A stretch of DNA of 23,406 nt from JAFARZ01 sp035651595 (GCA_035651595.1 DASRFJ010000177.1:1-23406), one strand, 5' to 3'. Numbered from the stretch's first letter, positions 1-7,086 are shown. The notes: generated by a model from the sequence alone, not told the origin. Numbers and translations: made by a program.

Positions 1-141
1 GTCCGGTCGGCTCCTGCCACGTAGTTGTCCTAAGCGCCACAACCCATGGCTGCCGACCAGGCTGCCCACATTTTCCAGACATATCCGGCGCACCGGACAG
101 CACATCCGCGATCGCCCACGGCTCCGAAGGCGGTCCGAAAG

Positions 142-165
142 ATTGCGGACAGTTACTCCCCCAAT
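142..165 (+). repeat. Dispersed 24-bp repeat, copy C
   Basis: This stretch begins ATTGCGGACAGTTAC and ends in a C-run followed by AAT. It matches the 19025-19002 arm (minus strand) of the hairpin between rpoC and the M48 gene at 22 of 24 positions. As in the other copies, the C-run and CCAA are followed a few bases later by TTGG. It is a single copy here, without the facing inverted partner. Function is unknown. Confidence 0.6.
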
Positions 166-196
166 CCGTTGGCTTATTCGGGGGTTTGCCCGGGTC

Positions 197-225
197 GCCG
201 GCTGCCCAGCGGGTAAGCAGCCGGC
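197..225 (-). terminator. Possible terminator hairpin after map (distal)
   Basis: A perfect 9-bp stem (GCCGGCTGC at 197-205 with GCAGCCGGC at 217-225) encloses an 11-nt loop about 230 nt beyond the map stop. No U-run follows. It is a candidate transcription end or RNA-stabilising element for the spc operon mRNA. Confidence 0.35.
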
Positions 226-251
226 TCGATAGGTTTCGATAGCGTGGTGGT

Positions 252-311
252 TTTCCCCTTTGTGGTAGCGGGACCCCTGTTCACGAGGGCCGGTCTTCCA
301 CGAAGGGGAAA
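252..311 (-). terminator. Possible stem-loop after map (proximal)
   Basis: TTTCCCCTTTGTGG at 252-265 pairs with CCACGAAGGGGAAA at 298-311 (13 of 14 positions), with a 32-nt loop. In the map transcript it lies about 150 nt after the stop codon. The loop is large and no U-run follows, so terminator function is only a suggestion. Confidence 0.35.
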
Positions 312-458
312 TCTTCCACGTTGCTGGCGGACTGCGGGTGCGCTCCTGTCCCGGTAGCCGCACGGTGCACTCCAGGCACAGGCTGCGCGCACACGGCCAG
401 ACCCGGCGGCCAGGCCCAGCGGCCGGCACGGGCCATGCGCGCGCATTCGCCAACAGAG

Positions 459-1457
459 TCAATCCGGGAGGGTAACTGGCCGCAATAATCTGGCGCGCCC
501 GTCGGCCCGCTCGGAATGGGTGGAATGTCCGGTTCGCGACGCGGGACGAGGGGGACGGGCGCGGAGGCGCGGGGCGCGGGGCGCGGGGTGCGGAGGCGCG
601 GAGGCGCGGGGCGCGGAGGCGCAGGGCGCGGCAGCGGGGAATGCCGCCGGGGGGTGCCTTGCGCGTGGGAATGGGGTCTTCGGAGGGCGTACCTCGGCCG
701 TTCGGGATAAATCAGCGGTGAGGACTCGGGGGCCTTCGGGGGTTATGGCCACGGTGTGCTCGAAGTGGGCGGCGCGGCGGCCGTCGGCGGTGACGACGGT
801 CCAGCCGTCTGGTTGCTCCACGACGGCCGGGCTGCCCAGGGTCAGCATGGGCTCGATGGCCAGCGCCATGCCGGGGGCCAGGCGGGTGCCGCGGCCAGGG
901 ACGCCGTAGTTGGGCACGGCCGGGTGCATGTGCATCTGGCTGCCGATGCCGTGGCCGGTGTACTCGCGGACGACCCCGTAACCCGAAGCGCCGGACGAAA
1001 CCGCGTGGCCGATGTCGCCGAGCCGGGCGCCGACAGTGGCCGCGCCGATCCCCCGCCACAGCGCCGCCTCGCAGGCCGCGATCAGCGCGGCGTCCTCGTC
1101 TGAAACGGTACCGACACCCACGGTGACGGCCGCGTCGCCGTGCCAGCCGCCGACGATCGCGCCGCAGTCGATCGAGATCAGGTCGCCGTCGCGCAGCGTG
1201 CGGTTCGGGCCGGGGATGCCGTGCACCACTTCCTCGTTGACCGACGTGCAGATCGTGGCGGGATAGCCTAGGTAGCCGAGGAACGACGGCACCGCGCCAG
1301 CGGCACTGATCTCGCGCAGCGCGAGCCGATCGAGCTCACCGGTGGTGACGCCAGGTACCGCGGCGCCCGCGAGCACGCGCAGCGTGCGGGCCACGACCAG
1401 CCCGGCCGACCGCATCAGGTCAAGCTGCGCCGCGGTCTTGATCTCGACAGAAGCCAT
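459..1457 (-). CDS. map: Methionine aminopeptidase, type I, with low-complexity C-terminal tail
   Basis: This is a cytosolic M24 metallopeptidase that removes the initiator Met from nascent proteins. The pita-bread fold spans about residues 5-250. The five metal ligands are visible: D97 (SIDCG), D108 (HGDAA), H169 (TGHGIG), E202 (IEPM) and E233 (HFEH). H79 (VVHG) is the substrate-side histidine. The start ATG directly abuts the adk TAG with no spacing and no good Shine-Dalgarno, implying translational coupling. The predicted length is 332 residues, against roughly 250-285 for the family. The extra 75 or so residues after about position 258 are a Pro/Ala/Arg-rich stretch encoded by G/C-rich tandem repeats, not a known domain. 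Identity is secure; whether the tail is functional is not. Confidence 0.96.
   Translation of the reverse strand: MASVEIKTAAQLDLMRSAGLVVARTLRVLAGAAVPGVTTGELDRLALREISAAGAVPSFLGYLGYPATICTSVNEEVVHGIPGPNRTLRDGDLISIDCGAIVGGWHGDAAVTVGVGTVSDEDAALIAACEAALWRGIGAATVGARLGDIGHAVSSGASGYGVVREYTGHGIGSQMHMHPAVPNYGVPGRGTRLAPGMALAIEPMLTLGSPAVVEQPDGWTVVTADGRRAAHFEHTVAITPEGPRVLTADLSRTAEVRPPKTPFPRARHPPAAFPAAAPCASAPRASAPPHPAPRAPRLRARPPRPASRTGHSTHSERADGRARLLRPVTLPD
559..631. repeat. GC-rich 7/8-bp tandem repeat inside the map tail
   Basis: About ten units of GCGCGGG or GCGCGGAG run head to tail on the plus strand. Because 7 and 8 are not multiples of 3, the unit gives no regular peptide repeat but produces the Pro/Ala/Arg-rich tail of the map product on the minus strand. 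The composition resembles the G-rich array at 19223-19296. Confidence 0.7.
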
Positions 1458-2114
1458 CTACCGAACGAAGGGGCGGAGCGCGGCCAGGGCACGCGAGGTG
1501 ACCTCTTCGACCGGCCCGGTCGCATCGATCCCGATCAGCGTGCCCTCGTCCGCGTAGAACGAGACCAGCGGGGCGGTCTGCTCGTTGTACACCTCGATGC
1601 GGTGCCTGATCGTCAGCTCGGAGTCGTCGTCCCGCTGGAACAGCTCTGCGCCGCAGTCGTCGCAGGTCCCGGCCCGCAGCGGCGGGTCGTACAGGACGTG
1701 CCAGACCCGCTCGCAGACCCGGCAGGTCCGCCGGCCGGACAGCCGCCGGACCACCTCGTCCTCGTCCACGACCAGTTCGAGCACCACGTCGAGCCGGGCA
1801 TCCCATTCGGAGGAGAGGATCTTCTTCAGCGTCTCCGCCTGCGGCACGTTGCGCGGAAAGCCGTCGAGCAGGAAGCCCTCCTGGGCATCGTCTTCGGCCA
1901 GCCTGGACCGGACCATGCCCACCGTCACCTCGTCGGGCACCAGGTCGCCGCGCTCCATGAACTCGCGCGCCTTGCGACCCAGCTCCGTACCGGTGTTCAC
2001 GTTGTAGCGGAAAATATCACCTGTCGAGATCCTCGGGATCGCCAGGTGCGACGCTATGAACTGGGCCTGCGTCCCCTTGCCCGCACCGGGGGGCCCGACG
2101 AGGACGATGCGCAC
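1458..2114 (-). CDS. adk: Adenylate kinase (zinc-lid type)
   Basis: The enzyme catalyses ATP + AMP = 2 ADP in the cytosol. It has 218 residues, the normal size for the long-lid form. The P-loop GPPGAGKGT is at residues 7-15, the AMP-binding residues include R36 (DIFR) and R88 (DGFPR), and the lid carries two CxxC pairs (C131/C134 and C151/C154), the pattern of a structural zinc site. The start is GTG at 2114, overlapping the secY TAG by one base (TAGTG). The nearest Shine-Dalgarno-like GAGGG is 13 nt upstream, inside secY, so coupled translation is likely. The stop abuts map directly. Confidence 0.97.
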   Translation of the reverse strand: MRIVLVGPPGAGKGTQAQFIASHLAIPRISTGDIFRYNVNTGTELGRKAREFMERGDLVPDEVTVGMVRSRLAEDDAQEGFLLDGFPRNVPQAETLKKILSSEWDARLDVVLELVVDEDEVVRRLSGRRTCRVCERVWHVLYDPPLRAGTCDDCGAELFQRDDDSELTIRHRIEVYNEQTAPLVSFYADEGTLIGIDATGPVEEVTSRALAALRPFVR

Positions 2115-3430
2115 TATCGCAGGAAACCCTCATAGTTGCGCTGCTGCAACTGGCTCTCGATCTGCTTCACCGTGTCCAGCCCGACGCCGACCATGATCAG
2201 CAGGCTGACGCCGCTGAACGGGAACTGCTGCGCGACGCCGACGCTGCTGAGCGCCAGCAGCGGGAACAGCGCGACCACACCCAGGTACAGCGAGCCGGGC
2301 GCGGTGAGCCTGCTGAGCACGTACTGCAGGTACTCCGCCGTGGGCCGGCCGGGCCGGATACCGGGGATGAAGCCGCCGTACTTCTTCATATTGTCGGCCA
2401 CTTCAGTGGGGTTGAAGGTGATCGACACGTAGAAGTACGTGAACCCGACGATCAGCACGAAGAACGCGATCATGTAGAACGCCGAGCTGGTCTGCTCCAC
2501 ATACCGCTGGACCCAGCTGTACCAGCCCTGCGGATGGTTCTGGTTACCGAACAGCTGCGCGCCCAGCACCGGGATGTACAGCAGCGACGAGGCGAAGATG
2601 ACCGGGATGACACCGGCCTGGTTGACCTTCATCGGGATGTAGGTCGAGGTGCCGCCGTACATCCGGCGGCCCACCATACGCTTGGCGTACTGCACCGGGA
2701 TCCGGCGCTGAGCCTGCTCCATGAACACCACGAAGGCCACGATGGCGATGATCACGATGACCGCGATCGCCGCGTAGAACGCGCTCTTCTGCACGTAGAT
2801 CTGCTGGATTTCGCCGGGGATCACGGAGATGACCGTGGTGAAGATCAGCACGGACATGCCGTTGCCGACGCCACGGTCGGTGATCAGCTCGCCCAGCCAC
2901 ATGATGACCGTGGTGCCGGACACCATCGTGATGACCATCGTGGAGATGGTGAACACCGACGGGTGCGGGATCAGCGGGGTGGTGCACTGCGGGAACAGCT
3001 GGCCGGACCTGGCCAGTTCCACGTACCCGGTGGACTGGAGGATCGCCAGGCCGACCGTCAGGTACCGGGTGTACTGGGTGATCTTGGCCTGGCCAGCCTG
3101 GCCCTCCTGCTTGAGCGTCTCCAGCCGCGGGATCACGACGGTGAGCAGCTGCAGGATGATGCTCGCGGTGATGTACGGCATGATGCCGAGCGCGAACACC
3201 GAAAGGTGCAGCAAGGCGTTACCGCTCAGCAGGTTGACGATCTGGTAGAGCCCCGCATTGGGGGATCCACTGGCCGTCGCTCCCAGTGAGCACGTGGTAA
3301 CAGCCTTCTCGCTGATGCCCGGTGTGGGCAGCGAGGCGCCGAACCTGAACAGGGCAACAATGCCCACCGTGATCAGCAGCTTCTTGCGCAGGTCTGGCGT
3401 CTGGAACGCCCGCACGAAGGCCGTCAGCAT
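2114..3430 (-). CDS. secY: Preprotein translocase subunit SecY
   Basis: This is the channel subunit of the SecYEG translocon in the cytoplasmic membrane. At 438 residues it has the family length and the expected ten hydrophobic segments, starting near residue 18. The family motifs are present, including YFYVSITFNP and ADNMKKYGGFIPGIRPG in the C-terminal cytoplasmic loops where SecA and the ribosome dock. The start is ATG at 3430, with GGAG seven nt upstream. That site lies inside a small cysteine-rich reading frame that ends seven bases into secY. It is the only long membrane protein of the spc operon here and is followed by adk with a one-base overlap. Confidence 0.98.
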   Translation of the reverse strand: MLTAFVRAFQTPDLRKKLLITVGIVALFRFGASLPTPGISEKAVTTCSLGATASGSPNAGLYQIVNLLSGNALLHLSVFALGIMPYITASIILQLLTVVIPRLETLKQEGQAGQAKITQYTRYLTVGLAILQSTGYVELARSGQLFPQCTTPLIPHPSVFTISTMVITMVSGTTVIMWLGELITDRGVGNGMSVLIFTTVISVIPGEIQQIYVQKSAFYAAIAVIVIIAIVAFVVFMEQAQRRIPVQYAKRMVGRRMYGGTSTYIPMKVNQAGVIPVIFASSLLYIPVLGAQLFGNQNHPQGWYSWVQRYVEQTSSAFYMIAFFVLIVGFTYFYVSITFNPTEVADNMKKYGGFIPGIRPGRPTAEYLQYVLSRLTAPGSLYLGVVALFPLLALSSVGVAQQFPFSGVSLLIMVGVGLDTVKQIESQLQQRNYEGFLR

Positions 3431-3495
3431 CGGCAGTCTCCGGTTCGGTGGATGCTACAAGTCGGGCAGAACTCGTAGTTTACCCGGCACGCCAT
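3424..3495 (-). CDS. Candidate cysteine-rich small ORF overlapping secY start
   Basis: I do not recognise this peptide. The 23-codon frame starts at ATG 3495, preceded by GGAGGAG seven nt upstream, one of the strongest ribosome binding sites in the window. The product has five cysteines (positions 3, 10, 13, 21, 23), including a CPTC motif at 10-13 and His16, and ends Cys-Arg-Cys-stop. The TGA lies just inside secY (ATGCTGA, seven-base overlap, different frame), so ribosomes finishing it could reinitiate on secY. Third codon positions are G/C in 17 of 23 codons, less than in the neighbours. It could be a regulatory leader peptide, a small metal-binding peptide or a coincidence; the strong site and overlap favour real translation. 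It shows no likeness to L36. Confidence 0.6.
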   Translation of the reverse strand: MACRVNYEFCPTCSIHRTGDCRC

Positions 3496-3529
3496 GTGTT
3501 GTCTCCTCCGCTTGGCGTAGGCCACTGTC

Positions 3530-4000
3530 CTAGGAGAGCTCGGTTACCGAACCGCCGGCCGCCTGGATCTTCTCCTTGGCCGAGGCCGAGAAGGCGTGCG
3601 CGGTCACCCGCAGCGCCACGCTGACGTCGCCGGTGCCCAGCACCTTGATCAGCTCACCCTTGCGCGCGGCGCCCTTGGCCACCATGGCCTCGGGTGTGAC
3701 AGCGCCGCCATCGGCGAACAGCGCGGCCAGGCGGCCCACGTTCACCACCTGGTAGCTGGTGCCGAAGCCCGCGTTCGAGAAGCCCTTGAGCTTGGGTATC
3801 CGGCGGTGCAGCGGCATCTGGCCGCCCTCGAAGCCGCGCGGGACCTGGGTCCGCGCCTTGGTGCCCTTGGTGCCGCGGCCCGCGGTCTTGCCCTTGGACG
3901 CCTCGCCGCGGCCAAGCCGCTGCTTGGGCTTGTGCGCGCCGGGAGCCGGCCGCAGGTGATGCAGCTTCAGCCCGCGTCCGGTACTGGCTTCGCTTGGCAT
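3530..4000 (-). CDS. rplO: 50S ribosomal protein L15
   Basis: This is a late-assembly protein of the large subunit. The family N-terminus (LKLHHLRPAPGAHKPKQR, then GRGEASKGKTAGRGTKG) with its glycine/basic extension that threads into 23S rRNA is plain, followed by FEGGQMPLHRRIPKLKGF and a globular C-terminal half. I chose ATG at 4000 (156 residues): GAGGAAG lies 10 nt upstream, and the ATG is 2 nt beyond the rpmD stop. A TTG two codons earlier (4006) would overlap rpmD but sits only 4 nt from the ribosome binding site. The 99-nt gap to secY holds the small cysteine-rich ORF. Confidence 0.96.
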   Translation of the reverse strand: MPSEASTGRGLKLHHLRPAPGAHKPKQRLGRGEASKGKTAGRGTKGTKARTQVPRGFEGGQMPLHRRIPKLKGFSNAGFGTSYQVVNVGRLAALFADGGAVTPEAMVAKGAARKGELIKVLGTGDVSVALRVTAHAFSASAKEKIQAAGGSVTELS

Positions 4001-4002
4001 GC

Positions 4003-4188
4003 TCAATCCACTTCCTCGACCGTGACCAGGTGGCGAACCGCCTTGATCATGCCCCGGAACTCGGGACGATCCGGCTTCACCACGGTCTGGCCGATCTTAC
4101 GCAGGCCCAGCGAGCGCAGGCTGTTCCGCTGCTCGCTCGTCCCGCCGATCTTCGACTTGACTTGGGTGACCTTCAGGTTCGTGGCCAT
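4003..4188 (-). CDS. rpmD: 50S ribosomal protein L30
   Basis: This small large-subunit protein has 61 residues, the normal size. The start MATNLKVTQVKSKIGG and the central RSLGLRKIGQTVV segment are the family signature. The ATG at 4188 overlaps the rpsE stop by one base (TGATG), so translation is presumably coupled. A longer in-frame reading to 4398 exists but is translated sequence from within rpsE in another frame and has no family similarity, so it is excluded. The stop is followed by rplO after 2 nt. Confidence 0.96.
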   Translation of the reverse strand: MATNLKVTQVKSKIGGTSEQRNSLRSLGLRKIGQTVVKPDRPEFRGMIKAVRHLVTVEEVD

Positions 4189-4823
4189 CACGCGGCTCCC
4201 TGGCTGGCCGCGGCCTGCGCCGCCGCCCGGGCCTTGAGCATGGCGGCGGGGGCGACGTCCTCGATCGGCAGGCCGCGCTTGGCCGCGATCTCCTCGGGCC
4301 GGTTCAGGCTCTTCAGCGCCGCCACCGTGGCATGCACGACGTTGATCGGGTTGGACGAGCCGAGCGAGCGGGACAGCACGTCGCTGATCCCCGCGCACTC
4401 AAGCACGGCACGCACCGGGCCGCCGGCGATCACGCCGGTACCGGGGCTGGCCGGCTTGAGCAGTACCACGCCCGCCGCCTCCTCACCCTGCACCGTGTGC
4501 GGGATCGTGCTGGCGATCCTGGGCACGCGGAAGAAGTGCTTCTTGGCCTCTTCGACGCCCTTGGCGATGGCGGCCGGGACTTCCTTGGCCTTGCCGTAGC
4601 CGACGCCGACCATCCCGTTGCCGTCGCCGACGACCACCAGGGCGGTGAAGCTGAACCTGCGGCCGCCCTTGACCACCTTGGCGACACGGTTGATCGTCAC
4701 CACGTGCTCAAGGTAGGCGGCCTGCTTGTCTGCCTGGGCGCCACGCCGGTCTTCGCGGCGGTCACGGCGATCGCCGCCACCACCGCCGCCGCTACCGCCG
4801 CCGCGCCGCGAAGCTGGTGGCAT
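4188..4823 (-). CDS. rpsE: 30S ribosomal protein S5
   Basis: S5 is a small-subunit protein involved in decoding fidelity and near the spectinomycin site. Of 211 residues, the first 30 or so are a Gly/Arg/Asp-rich low-complexity extension typical of actinobacterial S5. The double-stranded RNA-binding domain follows (RVAKVVKGGRRFSFTALVVV, then GYGKAKEVPAAIAKGVEEAKK) and then the second domain with GTGVIAGGPVRAVLE. The residues around the spectinomycin loop (KGGRRFSF) look wild type. The ATG at 4823 has an AGAAGG site upstream in a 46-nt gap after rplR. Confidence 0.97.
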   Translation of the reverse strand: MPPASRRGGGSGGGGGGDRRDRREDRRGAQADKQAAYLEHVVTINRVAKVVKGGRRFSFTALVVVGDGNGMVGVGYGKAKEVPAAIAKGVEEAKKHFFRVPRIASTIPHTVQGEEAAGVVLLKPASPGTGVIAGGPVRAVLECAGISDVLSRSLGSSNPINVVHATVAALKSLNRPEEIAAKRGLPIEDVAPAAMLKARAAAQAAASQGAA

Positions 4824-4869
4824 TAGCCGAACCTTCTTTCTTTATTGCGGAACGTCCTGTGGTGCGTCC

Positions 4870-5280
4870 TCACAGCTCGAGCCCGCCTTCCCGGGCACCG
4901 TCGGCCACTGCCGCGATACGGCCGTGATAGCGGTACCCGCCCCGGTCGAAGACCACCGAGTTGATGCCGGCCTGCTTCGCGCGGTCCGCGAGCAGCTCAC
5001 CGACCTTGCGCGCCTTGGCGGTCTTGTCACCGCTCGTGCCCTTTATGGCGACATCGAGGGTCGACGCCTGCGCCAGCGTGTGGCCCTTCATGTCGTCCAC
5101 GATCTGCGCGAACATGTGCCGCGCCGACCGGTTCACGACCAGCCGGGGACGGCTCGTGCTGCCGGTGACCTTCTTGCGGACCCGCAGGTGACGGCGGACG
5201 CGTCCGGCCGCGGTCTTCCGCGTGTGGCTCCTGACGAGACCGCTCGCGCGTGCGAACGACCTGGTCTTCGCTCCAGCCAT
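4870..5280 (-). CDS. rplR: 50S ribosomal protein L18
   Basis: This 5S rRNA-binding protein of the large-subunit central protuberance acts with L5. At 136 residues it is slightly longer than the usual 115-127, with the extra length at the basic N-terminus (residues 1-25). The conserved core is RPRLVVNRSARHMFAQIVDD, then KGHTLAQASTLD and VVFDRGGYRYHGRIAAVADGARE. It starts 3 nt after the rplF stop and lies in the standard L6-L18-S5 order. Confidence 0.96.
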   Translation of the reverse strand: MAGAKTRSFARASGLVRSHTRKTAAGRVRRHLRVRKKVTGSTSRPRLVVNRSARHMFAQIVDDMKGHTLAQASTLDVAIKGTSGDKTAKARKVGELLADRAKQAGINSVVFDRGGYRYHGRIAAVADGAREGGLEL

Positions 5281-5283
5281 GAC

Positions 5284-5820
5284 TTACTTACCAGCCTTCC
5301 CGACCTTGCGGCGGATGACCTCGCCCTGGTACCGCACGCCCTTGCCCTTGTACGGGTCGGGCTTGCGGAGCTTGCGAATTCGCGCGGAGACCTCGCCGAC
5401 CAGCTGCTTGTCGATGCCCTCGACCACGAACCTGGTGGGGGCCTCAACCCGGAAGGTGATGCCCTCCGGCGGGGTGATCATCACCGGGTGGCTGAAGCCG
5501 AGCGAGAACTCCAGGTCCTTGCCCCTAGCCTGCACGCGGTAGCCGACCCCGACGATCTCGAGCGTCTTCTTGTAGCCCTCGGTGACGCCGGTGACCATGT
5601 TGGCGATCAGCGTCCGGGACAGGCCGTGCAGCGCGCGCACCGGGCCGTCGTCACTGGGCCGGGTGACCCGGATGACACCGTCCTCCTTGACCACGTCGAT
5701 CGGCTCCGCGACGACGTGGCTGAGGCTTCCCTTCGGGCCCTTCACCTGCACGCTGCGGCCGTCGATGGTGACGTCGACGCCGCTGGGAATGGCGACGGGG
5801 AGCCGTCCGATCCGAGACAT
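5284..5820 (-). CDS. rplF: 50S ribosomal protein L6
   Basis: L6 sits near the sarcin-ricin loop and factor-binding region of the large subunit. The length of 178 residues is normal. The start MSRIGRLPVAIPSGVDVTI and the C-terminal signature PDPYKGKGVRYQGEVIRRKVGKAGK are diagnostic. The ATG at 5820 has a strong GGGAGGAG ribosome binding site six nt upstream, in the 15-nt gap after rpsH. Confidence 0.98.
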   Translation of the reverse strand: MSRIGRLPVAIPSGVDVTIDGRSVQVKGPKGSLSHVVAEPIDVVKEDGVIRVTRPSDDGPVRALHGLSRTLIANMVTGVTEGYKKTLEIVGVGYRVQARGKDLEFSLGFSHPVMITPPEGITFRVEAPTRFVVEGIDKQLVGEVSARIRKLRKPDPYKGKGVRYQGEVIRRKVGKAGK

Positions 5821-5835
5821 CTCTAGCTCCTCCCG

Positions 5836-6234
5836 TTACCAGACGTAGGCGAGGACTTCGCCGCCCACGCCGGTCTTCTTGGCCTGCTTGTCCGTCATCA
5901 GGCCGCCGGACGTGGAGATGATCGCCACGCCCAGGCCGCCGAGCACCCGGGGCAGGCCGTCCTTCTTCGCGTACACCCGCAGGCCGGGCTTGGAGACCCG
6001 CTTGATGCCGGCGATCGAGCGCTCCCGGGAATTCCCGTACTTGAGCGTGATCACCAGGTTCTTGCCCACCTCGGCGTCTTCCACCCGCCAGGCAGCGATG
6101 TAGCCCTCCTGCTGGAGGATCTCCGCGATGTGCGACTTGATCTTCGAATACGGCATGCCGACGCTGTCGTGGTACGCCGAGTTGGCGTTCCGCAGACGCG
6201 TCAGCATGTCCGCGATCGGGTCGGTCATTGACAT
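5836..6234 (-). CDS. rpsH: 30S ribosomal protein S8
   Basis: S8 is a primary 16S rRNA-binding protein of the small subunit and, in enterobacteria, the repressor of the spc operon. It has 132 residues with DPIADMLTRLRNAN at the N-terminus and GVGGEVLAYVW at the C-terminus. Two ATGs are possible (6234 and 6228, MSMTDP); 6234 gives the length typical of actinobacteria. It follows an unusually long 93-nt gap after rpsN that holds a hairpin, so expression of rpsH and the genes after it may be separately adjusted. Confidence 0.97.
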   Translation of the reverse strand: MSMTDPIADMLTRLRNANSAYHDSVGMPYSKIKSHIAEILQQEGYIAAWRVEDAEVGKNLVITLKYGNSRERSIAGIKRVSKPGLRVYAKKDGLPRVLGGLGVAIISTSGGLMTDKQAKKTGVGGEVLAYVW

Positions 6235-6327
6235 GGCCTGTTACCGGCCTTCCTCACCGTGGTTTCCCTACGGGACCTGCGGTGCTATTTCCTATTTGAG
6301 GGACCGCCCCCTCGGGGCGCGGGTCCC
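6235..6327 (-). promoter_or_regulatory. rpsN-rpsH leader gap with hairpin
   Basis: Immediately after the rpsN TAA, GGGACC/GGTCCC and GCCCC/GGGGC arms form an 11-bp stem with a 3-nt bulge (6300-6327). An AT-rich stretch (CAAATAGGAAATAG on the minus strand) and a second short TCCC/GGGA hairpin follow. It could be an attenuator, an RNA-processing site or an S8-binding control site; none is proved, and I see no confident -35/-10 pair. Confidence 0.45.
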
Positions 6328-6513
6328 TTACCAGCTGGACTTCGTGATGCCGGGGAGCTCGCCCCGGTGGGCCATGGTGCGGAAGCAGATCCGGCACAGG
6401 CTGAACCGGCGGTAGACGGCACGAGGCCGGCCGCACCGGGTGCACCGGGTGTAGCCGCGGACGGCGAATTTCGGCGTCCGCTTCTGCTTCGCGACCAGCG
6501 CCTTCTTCGCCAC
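6328..6513 (-). CDS. rpsN: 30S ribosomal protein S14, type Z (zinc ribbon)
   Basis: This 61-residue zinc-binding form of S14 acts in the head of the small subunit. The four cysteines C24, C27, C40 and C43 (CTRC ... CRIC) form the zinc ribbon. The C-terminus GELPGITKSSW is the family signature. The start is GTG at 6513, one nt after the rplE stop. Many actinomycetes also carry a zinc-free paralogue elsewhere, induced under zinc limitation; it is not in this window. Confidence 0.97.
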   Translation of the reverse strand: MAKKALVAKQKRTPKFAVRGYTRCTRCGRPRAVYRRFSLCRICFRTMAHRGELPGITKSSW

Positions 6514-6514
6514 G

Positions 6515-7084
6515 TCACGCCTCCTTGAAGGGGAAGCCGAGCCGCCGCAGCAGCGAGCGGCCCTCGGCGTCGGTTGGTGCGGTGGTCACCACGGTGATGT
6601 CCATGCCGCGCTGCCTGTCGACCTTGTCCGGGTCGATCTCGTGGAACATGACCTGCTCGGTCAGCCCGAACGTGTAGTTGCCGTGGCCGTCGAACTGCCG
6701 GTCGCTCAGCCCGCGGAAGTCGCGGATACGAGGAAGGGCGATGGTCAGCAGCCGGTCGAGGAACTCCCACATGCGGTCGCCGCGCAGCGTGGTGTGCGCG
6801 CCGATCGGCATGCCCTCGCGGAGCTTGAACTGCGCGACGGACTTCTTCGCCCGGGCGACCGCCGGCCGCTGGCCGGTGATCGTGGCAAGGTCCTTGACCG
6901 CGCCCTCGATCAGCTTCGCGTCCCGCGCCGCCTCGCCGACGCCCATGTTGACCACGATCTTGGTCAGCGCCGGGGTCTGCATCACGTTCGCGTAGCCGAA
7001 TTCCTCGCGCAGCGCGGGGGCGATCTCCGCCTTGTAGCGCTCCTTGAGCCGCGGTATGACCTTCTCTGGTGCTTCGGCGGTCAT
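6515..7084 (-). CDS. rplE: 50S ribosomal protein L5
   Basis: L5 binds 5S rRNA and contacts S13 across the subunit bridge. It has 189 residues, slightly longer than the usual 180. Conserved stretches include ALTKIVVNMGVGEA, AVARAKKSVAQFKLREG and GNYTFGLTEQVMFHEID, ending with a typical RRLGFPF. ATG at 7084 lies 2 nt after the rplX stop. It is followed after one nt by rpsN. Confidence 0.98.
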   Translation of the reverse strand: MTAEAPEKVIPRLKERYKAEIAPALREEFGYANVMQTPALTKIVVNMGVGEAARDAKLIEGAVKDLATITGQRPAVARAKKSVAQFKLREGMPIGAHTTLRGDRMWEFLDRLLTIALPRIRDFRGLSDRQFDGHGNYTFGLTEQVMFHEIDPDKVDRQRGMDITVVTTAPTDAEGRSLLRRLGFPFKEA

Positions 7085-7086
7085 GC

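Larger units (their letters stand above)
1..458. other. Noncoding region downstream of map
   Basis: No convincing gene is seen in these 458 nt. A 90-codon open frame on the minus strand (174-446) has no recognisable domain and no clear ribosome binding site. The region holds two stem-loops (197-225 and 252-311), a direct repeat TCTTCCACG at 294-302 and 312-320, and one copy of a short dispersed repeat at 142-165. In many actinomycetes infA follows map closely; here it does not appear, so any next gene on this strand must lie beyond the left edge. Its promoter could lie here, but no clear -35/-10 pair is seen. Confidence 0.6.

Noticed and set aside
174..446. 90-codon minus-strand frame after map
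   Set aside because: No clear ribosome binding site, Arg/Pro/Ala-rich composition, and it covers two stem-loops and a direct repeat. Nothing supports translation.
6225..6257. 10-codon GTG frame overlapping the rpsH start
   Set aside because: The ribosome site is weak, the frame is very short and nothing distinctive is encoded, so overlap by chance is likely.
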